A stretch of 64,000 nucleotides of DNA, from the NCBI RefSeq assembly GCF_003026475.1, contig NZ_PYMC01000016.1, positions 39,376-103,375 on the forward strand, given 5' to 3'. The notes below the pieces were generated by a model. That model did no database searches. It was given only the letters and a program-made list of their open reading frames with translations, and was not told where the DNA came from. Made by a program: the position numbers and the translations under genes. The DNA comes from Photobacterium lipolyticum. Its GTDB lineage: Bacteria; Pseudomonadota; Gammaproteobacteria; Enterobacterales; Vibrionaceae. Each line of letters opens with the position of its first letter. Position 1 is the stretch's first letter. Positions 55,609 to 64,000 of the stretch are shown here, piece by piece.

Positions 55609-55692
55609 GCTATTTTGCTAAAGAACAAAGAGAAAGCGCGCAGTTTGTAAGTATAAATGAGCACTTTCGATGACTATATTTAGCTAAATAGC
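55609..55692 (+). repeat. 84-bp palindromic intergenic repeat, copy 2
   Basis: Begins GCTATTTTGCTAAAG and ends TTTAGCTAAATAGC. The outer arm is paired through GCTAAA/TTTAGC where copy 1 uses GTTAAAG/CTTTGGC. The inner TTTGTA/TATAAA arm contains a G-U pair where copy 1 has A-T. It lies 17 bp from the thiH stop. Confidence 0.85.
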
Positions 55693-55709
55693 AACGAGGG
55701 GAAAGTTAA

Positions 55710-56822
55710 TTAGCCGGAATAGGCGTGGTGCCAATCCTTCCACACCACTTCAAAGCCGTGTTGCTTCACTGCCGCCGCAACGTCTGCCACCGAACGTTCA
55801 TCACTGATCGAGAACTGCTCTAGCTCCGGCTCGTCATTGGCATATCCGCCCGGTTGTGTTTTCGACCCTGCCGACAGGCTAGTCACGCCAAGTGGTAACA
55901 CATTATCTCTGAATTCAGGAGATTCACGGGTCGACAGTGATAATTCCACTTGTGGATTAAACATCCGATAAGCACAAATCAACTGAACCAGCTGGCGATC
56001 ACTCATGACAGATTTCGGTTGCAAGCCACCCTCACATGGACGCAAGCGCGGAAAAGAAATTGAATAACGTGTTTGCCAATACGTACGTTCAAGATAATCA
56101 AGATGGCTGGCCACAAAGAAACAATCTGTCCGCCATTCTTCCAGACCAATCAAAGCCCCAATACCGATTTTATCTATCCCCGCTTTTGCCAGGCGATCTG
56201 GCGTTGCCAGTCGGTATTCAAAATCCATCTTATTACCACGCAAATGGTGTTCGGCATAGGTTGGTGCGCTGTAGGTTTCCTGATACACCATTACCGCATC
56301 TAAGCCTAAGGTTTTCAGCTCGGCATATTCATGCTGTTCCAGCGGCTGTACTTCCATGGCCAGATAACTGAACTGCTGTTTGATCGTAGGTACCGTTTTA
56401 CGGAAATATTCCATTCCCACTTTGCGCTCATGCTCACCGGTTACCAACAACACACTGTCAAAGTTCATTGCCTTGATTGCCTGGCACTCAAGCTCGATCT
56501 CTTCGATAGCTAATGTACGTCGCTTGATTCGATTCTCCATTGAAAAGCCGCAATAGGTACAGGCATTCGCACACAAATTCGACAGATAGAGCGGGACATA
56601 AAATGATATTGTATGGCCAAACCGCTTCCGCGTTAACGCGGCAGACTGTTGTGCCATCTGCTCGAGGTATGGCTCGGCCGCCGGTGAAATAAGCGCTTTG
56701 AAATCTTCCAGATCGCGCTTAGTTTTACGTAATGCACGCTCTACATCTGCCGCCGTCTTACTGTAGATCGATAAGCGCACATCATCCCAATCAAGCTGCT
56801 TCCAGACATCAACATAGCTCAT
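55710..56822 (-). CDS. thiH: 2-iminoacetate synthase ThiH
   Basis: A 370-residue radical-SAM enzyme cleaving tyrosine to dehydroglycine (2-iminoacetate) and p-cresol, providing the thiazole C-N unit of thiamine. The 4Fe-4S motif CANACTYCGF (C-x3-C-x2-C) is intact, with YLSNLCANAC just before. It starts 10 bp after thiG and ends the thiCEFSGH operon. Confidence 0.97.
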   Translation of the reverse strand: MSYVDVWKQLDWDDVRLSIYSKTAADVERALRKTKRDLEDFKALISPAAEPYLEQMAQQSAALTRKRFGHTISFYVPLYLSNLCANACTYCGFSMENRIKRRTLAIEEIELECQAIKAMNFDSVLLVTGEHERKVGMEYFRKTVPTIKQQFSYLAMEVQPLEQHEYAELKTLGLDAVMVYQETYSAPTYAEHHLRGNKMDFEYRLATPDRLAKAGIDKIGIGALIGLEEWRTDCFFVASHLDYLERTYWQTRYSISFPRLRPCEGGLQPKSVMSDRQLVQLICAYRMFNPQVELSLSTRESPEFRDNVLPLGVTSLSAGSKTQPGGYANDEPELEQFSISDERSVADVAAAVKQHGFEVVWKDWHHAYSG

Positions 56823-56832
56823 GCCGATCCCC

Positions 56833-57603
56833 TTATGCGCTTTGATCTAAGAAAGACGTTAGCGGGCTTGAAGCAATTGCATGATTAACCGTACCCGCCA
56901 ACCCCGCTTCATAGGCCATACGCCCACTCTCAACCGCCAATTTAAATGCGCGCCCCATTGCAACCGGATCGGCAGCGGCAGCAATTGCGGTATTCACCAG
57001 AACCGCATCGGCTCCCATCTCCATCGCTTCTGCTGCATGAGAAGGTGCGCCGATACCGGCATCAACAATCACCGGTACCCGGGCCTGATCGATGATAATT
57101 TCAAGAAAATCATGCGATACCAGCCCTTTGTTAGAACCAATCGGTGCACCTAACGGCATCACCGCAGCACAACCCACTTCTTCCAAACGCTTACATAACA
57201 CCGGATCGGCATGGCAATATGGCAGAACGATAAAGCCATCTCGTACCAGTTGCTCTGCCGCTGCCAGCGTTTCAGTCGGATCCGGCATTAAATATTTAGG
57301 GTCCGGATGAATTTCCAGTTTCAACCAATTGGTTCCCAGCGCTTCACGGGCAAGCTTCGCGGCAAAAATAGCCTCTTGGGCATTTTTAGCCCCAGAGGTA
57401 TTCGGCAGTAAGTTCACACCCGCTTTAATCAACGGTGCAAGAATATCATCGTCACGATTATCAATGTCGACCCGCTTAAGCGCCATCGTCACCAGCTCCG
57501 ATCCGGATGTGATGATGGATTCAGCCATTGTCTGGCTATTGGCATATTTACCAGTGCCGGTAAAAAGACGAGAAAAAAACGTTTTATCCGCAATAGTTAG
57601 CAT
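56833..57603 (-). CDS. thiG: Thiazole synthase ThiG
   Basis: A 256-residue TIM-barrel enzyme forming the thiamine thiazole from deoxyxylulose 5-phosphate, dehydroglycine and ThiS-thiocarboxylate. The Schiff-base lysine lies in [12 protein letters not shown], and phosphate-binding glycines in [29 protein letters not shown]. The start codon follows the thiS stop with no gap. Confidence 0.97.
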   Translation of the reverse strand: MLTIADKTFFSRLFTGTGKYANSQTMAESIITSGSELVTMALKRVDIDNRDDDILAPLIKAGVNLLPNTSGAKNAQEAIFAAKLAREALGTNWLKLEIHPDPKYLMPDPTETLAAAEQLVRDGFIVLPYCHADPVLCKRLEEVGCAAVMPLGAPIGSNKGLVSHDFLEIIIDQARVPVIVDAGIGAPSHAAEAMEMGADAVLVNTAIAAAADPVAMGRAFKLAVESGRMAYEAGLAGTVNHAIASSPLTSFLDQSA

Positions 57604-57819
57604 TTAACCTCCAGCAATGGCTTGAAACAAAGCAATACGATCACTGGCACTTAATTGTGTGCTGTCCCATTCACTGCGTGCGACGATCTCGTCGTTTAAT
57701 GCTACTGCAGTGGCTTGTAATGGCATTTCCAAAGTCGTCAGCAACGCTGTAAGACTTTGCTCTGATGAGCAATCTACGGGCTTATCGTTCACCCAGATCT
57801 GGATCTGCAAGTCATTCAT
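57604..57819 (-). CDS. thiS: Sulfur carrier protein ThiS
   Basis: A 71-residue ubiquitin-fold sulfur carrier whose C-terminal Gly-Gly (AIAGG) is adenylated by ThiF and thiocarboxylated. I use the ATG at 57819 (MNDLQIQIWVNDKPVDCSS), giving about the family length of 66; another ATG at 57840 would overlap thiF. Sits between thiF and thiG without gaps. Confidence 0.92.
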   Translation of the reverse strand: MNDLQIQIWVNDKPVDCSSEQSLTALLTTLEMPLQATAVALNDEIVARSEWDSTQLSASDRIALFQAIAGG

Positions 57820-57826
57820 TATCTGG

Positions 57827-58621
57827 TTATGGATTGTCATTAGAATGCCGCTCTCTTTTATCACTACCCGGACGACAAACAGGGCACTGCTTATCCCGGG
57901 CAAGGTTAAATCGTTGCCAGGCCATAGTCAGACCGTCAAATTGTTGCAACGCAGCAAAGGCAACGTGTCCCGCCCCGGTAATACACTTAATCGTTTCCAA
58001 TGCCTGCATAGTTCCCATCATGCCGACAACCGGACCGGCAATACCAGAATTACTGCAATTCTGTGGCTCTTGTGGAGAATCGGATTGCAAAGGGAACAGA
58101 CAGTGATAACACGGCCCTTGTTTCTGCCTGAAATCAAATGCCATCAACTGCCCTTGCCAGCGAATGGCCGCGCCTGAGATCAGAGGCTTACCCGCGGAAA
58201 AACAGGCCCGATTCACCGCATGTCGAGTAGGCAGGTTATCAGAGCAATCTAAAATGGCGTCTGCCAGTTCAACTTCCATCGCCAGACGCTGATTGGCTAA
58301 CCGGGCTTGTACTGCACGTGCCCGTATATGCGGGTTAAGCGCCTGGATCTGCTCAGCCGCCATTTTGGCTTTGCTTTGCCCCTGATGGGCATCACGATAA
58401 ATCACCTGACGTTGCAAGTTAGAACTCTCGACTTCGTCGTCATCGGCGATCACGATATTTCCGACGCCAGCTCCCGCCAGATACAATGCAGCCGCCGAGC
58501 CCAGACCGCCGGCCCCCACTAACAAAACCTGAGACCGAGCCAATAACTGCTGACCTTGTTCACCGATTTCCGGCAACATGACCTGACGGTTGTAGCGAAG
58601 AAATTCCTGATCACCCAGCAT
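57827..58621 (-). CDS. thiF: ThiS adenylyltransferase ThiF
   Basis: A 264-residue E1-like enzyme. The nucleotide loop is [20 protein letters not shown], the [13 protein letters not shown] motif follows, and zinc cysteines appear as CYHC and CPVC. A further cysteine in [16 protein letters not shown] corresponds to the reactive one in E. coli ThiF. The ATG at 58621 has GGGGG about 9 bp upstream; another in-frame ATG lies at 58645. It overlaps the end of thiE by 11 bp. Confidence 0.95.
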   Translation of the reverse strand: MLGDQEFLRYNRQVMLPEIGEQGQQLLARSQVLLVGAGGLGSAAALYLAGAGVGNIVIADDDEVESSNLQRQVIYRDAHQGQSKAKMAAEQIQALNPHIRARAVQARLANQRLAMEVELADAILDCSDNLPTRHAVNRACFSAGKPLISGAAIRWQGQLMAFDFRQKQGPCYHCLFPLQSDSPQEPQNCSNSGIAGPVVGMMGTMQALETIKCITGAGHVAFAALQQFDGLTMAWQRFNLARDKQCPVCRPGSDKRERHSNDNP

Positions 58622-59860
58622 CCAGCGGGCCCCCAACAGCAGCATGGCGGATCAGCAATTGATTAAATGCCTCAATCGCTGCTTTTGTATCATCGGCCTG
58701 AGTCACCGCGCGAACCACAGCCACACTACTGACGCCGGTACGCCAGACTTTTTCCGCACGAGATAAATCAATGCCGCCAATCGCCACAGTCGGGAACTCA
58801 TCACCAATCAATTTTTGATACAGCGCCAGACGGTTCGGGCCTTGCGGCTTGGATGGCATATCTTTGGTGGTGGTTGGGTAAATATGCCCCAGCGCGATAT
58901 AACTCGGCGAAAACTCCGCAGCCCGCAATATTTCAAAATAGCCATGTGTCGATAAACCAATACGCAAACCAGCCTGCTGAATTGCGGTCAGATCTGCGGT
59001 GTCTAAATCTTCCTGACCAAGATGAACGCCATAGGCGTGATGCTTAATCGCCAACTGCCAGTAGTCATTAACGAAAACCTGTGCATGATAAGCATTGCCC
59101 AAGGCAGTAATTCGCTGGATTTGCTCTTCAAGTTCAATATCTTGCGGTTTTTTAATTCGCAGCTGGGTGGTTTTCACATCCAACTTGAGTAAGCGTTCCA
59201 CCCACTCTGCCGAATCGACAACCGGGTACAATGCCAGCTGCGTCACATCTGTCTCAGCAAAGGGAGCAACCGCCACTTCTTTACTGTGCCAGCCTAACTC
59301 GGCAACTTCCGGATGATTAGCCGTTAATGGACGGGGAAACAGCTCACGCCGCATTGGCCAGCTAATTTCACCATGGCCATCCGCATTCGATTCCTGATAG
59401 CCACGAGCATGAGCGCGCGCTAAGGTCACCGCATCTTCCAGCGGATAATCGAGCGCCAGTGCAGTTAGTAGCATTGCACGCTGAGGATCACTGGCCCCGG
59501 CATGGTGACAATAGACCGCACGTGCTTCACCTTTATGATGCCAGATATCGACGCAGCCCTTATCCGTTGGCAAATCACACACCACTAATGACGGATCTTG
59601 CTCAACCTTATGCTGCATCTCACGCAACGTCGGATAGGGTGCTAACCACTGATCCAGCACTCTGTAGCCATCAATACCAGCTTCAGCCTGGTTAAATACC
59701 AGGCTGAACTGACGCTCTTCAATTTGAATCTCTACAGCCCCCGAATCACTCAACTTCACACTGACTGACTCACCAAGCTGATACTGATCAGCAGTGGCCA
59801 GCAGAGGTTCTACATGCATTAACAACGGTGTTAAACTATCGGGTAAACATAAAGAGCTCA

Positions 59861-59861
<1 letters not shown>
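58611..59861 (-). CDS. thiE: Thiamine-phosphate synthase ThiE with long N-terminal extension
   Basis: A 416-residue protein. The C-terminal 200 residues (about 205-405) are ThiE, coupling hydroxymethylpyrimidine diphosphate to thiazole phosphate: [53 protein letters not shown] and [28 protein letters not shown]. The first 200 residues resemble the C-terminal part of a ThiD-like kinase ([28 protein letters not shown]) without its catalytic site. Typical ThiE is about 210 residues. The start overlaps the thiC stop (TAATG). Confidence 0.93.
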
Positions 59862-61906
<2,045 letters not shown>

Positions 61907-61935
61907 CTATCAATACAGCTAGGCAGAAGAATTCT

Positions 61936-62017
61936 CTTGTTCCCTTTCGCAGGTATTAGCCTGATCAGGTTCAACGGATCCCGTAATACGGTCTCAGCCA
62001 TTTGGCACTCCGACAAG
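61936..62017 (-). promoter_or_regulatory. TPP riboswitch (thi box) of thiCEFSGH
   Basis: The minus strand has P1 arms CTTGT and ACAAG, the pyrimidine-binding CTGAGA in GGCTGAGACC, and the conserved ACCTGATCAGGCTAATACCT followed by GCGAAAGGGA. This is the THI-box consensus. It lies 153 bp upstream of the thiC start and should shut expression when thiamine diphosphate is plentiful. Confidence 0.96.
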
Positions 62018-62027
62018 TTTCGAAAAG

Positions 62028-62056
62028 AGTATAGGGAAGGGAATAATTCACAGCAA
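62028..62056 (-). promoter_or_regulatory. Promoter of the thi operon
   Basis: -35 TTGCTG (62051-62056), 17-bp spacer and -10 TATACT (62028-62033) on the minus strand, just before the riboswitch. Confidence 0.75.
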
Positions 62057-62089
62057 GGGCAAAACAAAGAAAATGATGAACTCATGTAA

Positions 62090-62120
62090 AATAAATAAGG
62101 CCGCACAACTGTGCGGCCTT
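62090..62120 (-). terminator. Terminator of the CLC gene
   Basis: AAGGCCGCAC / GTGCGGCCTT with an AACT loop; the minus strand continues TTTATTTATTTT. It is 4 bp from the stop codon. Confidence 0.88.
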
Positions 62121-62124
62121 ACGG

Positions 62125-63495
62125 TTATTTGGAATGCTTTTTAACCATTGCTTTGAGCAGAGATGAATGCGTTTCACGCAGCTCACCCAACTTATGGGTA
62201 ATTTTCGGTGCACCTTTTAAGTCAAATAACTTAGGTACAGCAACCCGCTGCGATGAATAAATACCGGTATGACCACTAAAATAGTAAGCAGTAAAACAAG
62301 CTATCGCAAAGTACAACATATAGTCTGCACCAAACAACTCGACGCCCATAATGGTACAGGCAAGCGGGGTATTGGTTGCCGCAGCAAAGACAGCCAAAAA
62401 GCCAAGTGCGGCAAATAGATCAACTGGTGCACCCATTACCCAGGCCATGGTGTTTCCTAATGTCGCACCAACAAAGAACAGCGGAGTCACCTCACCACCT
62501 TTATAGCCAGCAGCCAGGGTAACGGCTGTCAGCAACAGCTTAAGCAACCAGCTGTACCATTCAGCACCTCCTGGACTAAATGCGCTGAGAATACTGACCC
62601 CACCATCTCGACTCGAATAGACCCCGAGACCGATATAATCATAATGACCAATCAACTGAACAGCACCGATAACGATCAGCCCCCCAACCACCACAATAAG
62701 ATATGGATTTTTCAGGGTTGCTTTAAAGATATCTTTAAAGGCATGAGTCAACTCACCAAACAGGTATCCAGCCAAACCAAATGCTATCGAAGCTAAAATG
62801 ATTTTTCCGATCAGAAAGATATCCACTTTTACCGCTTGCTCAAACAAGGTAATTGTCTCTAAAAAGTTAATGCGATAATGAGTATGATGGGCTCCCCATG
62901 CACTACACACCAGATCGGCAAGAATAGCGGCAAAAAGTGCAGGAATAATTGCATCAAACTTCAAGCGACCAATTGCCAACACCTCCAACGCAAATATTGC
63001 CCCGGTTAATGGCGTCCCGAATACCGCACCAAAACCTGCAGCCACCCCAGCAATAAGGATCAAACGTGTATCAGCTTCATTAAGTTTAAATACTCTGGCA
63101 AGCCAATGTGTTGTTGCTCCTCCAATTTGAACGGCTGTACCTTCCCGACCGGCTGATCCCCCAAATAAGTGAGTGATCACCGTCGTAATCAAGACAAGAG
63201 GTCCCATACGGGTAGGAATGCCAGCTCCTGGCTCATGGATTTCATCCATGATGAGGTTATTGCCACCTTCAGAGTTTTTCCCCAGATTGCGATAACAATA
63301 AACGATCACAATGCCTGCAAGGGGTAATAAGTAAATCAACCAGGAGTTGTCAATTCGAGTCGTCGTAGCCACACTCAATATCCAGAGAAAAAAAGCATTG
63401 AGAGAACCGACAATGGCAGCGACAGGGATAATAAGTAGCGTCCATCTGAGAATATGGACAAAAATTTTAGGGTTTTCGCTTAGTGGATGAGCCAT
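62125..63495 (-). CDS. CLC-family chloride channel or antiporter
   Basis: A 456-residue membrane protein with the three selectivity regions of the CLC family: [15 protein letters not shown] with the gating glutamate, [18 protein letters not shown], and a C-terminal [19 protein letters not shown]. The first region is usually GREGP; here the proline is Thr. The central GSxGP motif is present as GSAGR. It belongs to the voltage-gated chloride channel family of bacteria and may exchange chloride for protons or conduct fluoride; I cannot tell which. It is monocistronic with a strong terminator. Confidence 0.9.
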   Translation of the reverse strand: MAHPLSENPKIFVHILRWTLLIIPVAAIVGSLNAFFLWILSVATTTRIDNSWLIYLLPLAGIVIVYCYRNLGKNSEGGNNLIMDEIHEPGAGIPTRMGPLVLITTVITHLFGGSAGREGTAVQIGGATTHWLARVFKLNEADTRLILIAGVAAGFGAVFGTPLTGAIFALEVLAIGRLKFDAIIPALFAAILADLVCSAWGAHHTHYRINFLETITLFEQAVKVDIFLIGKIILASIAFGLAGYLFGELTHAFKDIFKATLKNPYLIVVVGGLIVIGAVQLIGHYDYIGLGVYSSRDGGVSILSAFSPGGAEWYSWLLKLLLTAVTLAAGYKGGEVTPLFFVGATLGNTMAWVMGAPVDLFAALGFLAVFAAATNTPLACTIMGVELFGADYMLYFAIACFTAYYFSGHTGIYSSQRVAVPKLFDLKGAPKITHKLGELRETHSSLLKAMVKKHSK

Positions 63496-63755
63496 ACCAG
63501 CCTATCTATATCAGGTTTATATCTTAGGATAGATAACATGGCAATAGCCCTGCCATAGAGAGATCTATCCTACTACAGCAGGAGTCATCATCTCGACAAG
63601 AGCAGTTAAAGGTGGAACTCCATCACCCGTCACCAGCATGGTGCCAGTGACAATAAAAGCATGCTAACGGTAATCAGCTGCAGCAACAAGTTCAAAATAC
63701 ACTTTTCTCATTTGAGTTGACATAAAACCGTTAATTTTCCCAAACATCAGATACG
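63496..63755. other. Intergenic region between the CLC gene and the tRNA cluster
   Basis: About 260 bp without an ORF. A plus-strand TTGACA lies at about 63717, but no plus-strand gene follows. Nothing else is recognisable. Confidence 0.5.
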
Positions 63756-63784
63756 AAAAAAGCCTCAGCATTTCTGCTGAGGCT
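63756..63784 (-). terminator. Terminator of the tRNA (rRNA) operon
   Basis: AGCCTCAGCA / TGCTGAGGCT with a TTTC loop; the minus strand ends in TTTTTTCGT. Confidence 0.92.
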
Positions 63785-63792
63785 TTCTAAAG

Positions 63793-63869
<77 letters not shown>

Positions 63870-63907
63870 ATCTTATCAGTTTAAAGAGCGATACAACTCT
63901 AAATAAG

Positions 63908-63984
63908 TGGCGGAGTGGACGGGACTCGAACCCGCGACCCCCGGCGTGACAGGCCGGTATTCTAACCAACTGAACTACCACTCC
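63908..63984 (-). tRNA. tRNA-Asp (GTC anticodon)
   Basis: The minus strand gives acceptor GGAGTGG / CCACTCC, anticodon loop CTGTCAC (GTC), TTCGAGT in the T loop and CCA encoded (77 nt). The pair tRNA-Asp then tRNA-Trp commonly follows 5S rRNA in Vibrionaceae, so an rRNA operon probably lies just beyond the right edge. Confidence 0.97.
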
Positions 63985-64000
63985 GCAGTGTCTATTCAGC

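Overview
The window is a piece of a gammaproteobacterial chromosome, almost certainly from the family Vibrionaceae. Support for this is the gene order around polA / Spot 42 / engB / cytochrome c4 / yihI / hemN, the cyaA-cyaY-lptM-lysA-dapF-DUF484-xerC-yigB block, the hemCDXY and ubiEJB-tatABC blocks, a TPP-riboswitch thiCEFSGH operon, and a long RyhB and a CsrB-type RNA near polA. Base composition looks close to 50% G+C, which fits Photobacterium, Grimontia or Enterovibrio better than classical Vibrio; I cannot decide the genus. There are no insertion sequences, phage genes, CRISPR arrays or toxin-antitoxin modules. This is conserved core chromosome.

Layout. 1-6250: the end of a GGDEF/EAL protein, add, hemN and the methyltransferase-yihI-DUF2489 operon. 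6250-13550: an RNA-rich stretch with a CsrB/CsrC-family RNA (6295-6635), cytochrome c4, engB, a candidate small RNA (about 8783-8882), Spot 42 (9165-9268), polA, elbB and RyhB with two Fur boxes (13262-13446). 13550-21720: yhhQ, DUF3630, recQ, rarD, an AraC-LysE pair and uvrD. 22050-24450: a four-gene bufferin / HvfABC-like RiPP operon (DUF2282 precursor, DUF692 enzyme, DUF2063 partner, DoxX membrane protein), the most specialised system here. 24540-32230: yigB, xerC, DUF484, dapF, lysA, the unlisted 38-residue lipoprotein lptM, cyaY and cyaA. 32630-36770: hemCDXY.

36770-43600: a 29-residue membrane ORF between two terminators, a Cys/Lys-rich protein, rsmJ, a PAS-GGDEF-EAL protein with a shortened periplasmic domain, asnC, hemB and tatD. 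43760-49830: tatABC, ubiB-ubiJ-ubiE and rmuC with a near-perfect SOS box. 50130-55490: a DMT exporter, a Bcr-type MFS/LysR divergent pair and a long aminopeptidase P. 55710-62060: thiCEFSGH under a TPP riboswitch. 62125-end: a CLC channel and tRNA-Trp / tRNA-Asp genes that probably trail an rRNA operon just beyond the right edge.

Shared themes: haem and iron handling (hemN, hemB, hemCDXY, cyaY, RyhB), carbon control (cyaA with a perfect CRP palindrome, Spot 42, a CsrB-type RNA), DNA repair (polA, recQ, uvrD, xerC, rmuC), thiamine and ubiquinone synthesis, and protein export. Two 84-bp palindromic repeats share a foldable structure with paired base changes, and a second repeat family starting TATACCCAAA is present in two or three copies.
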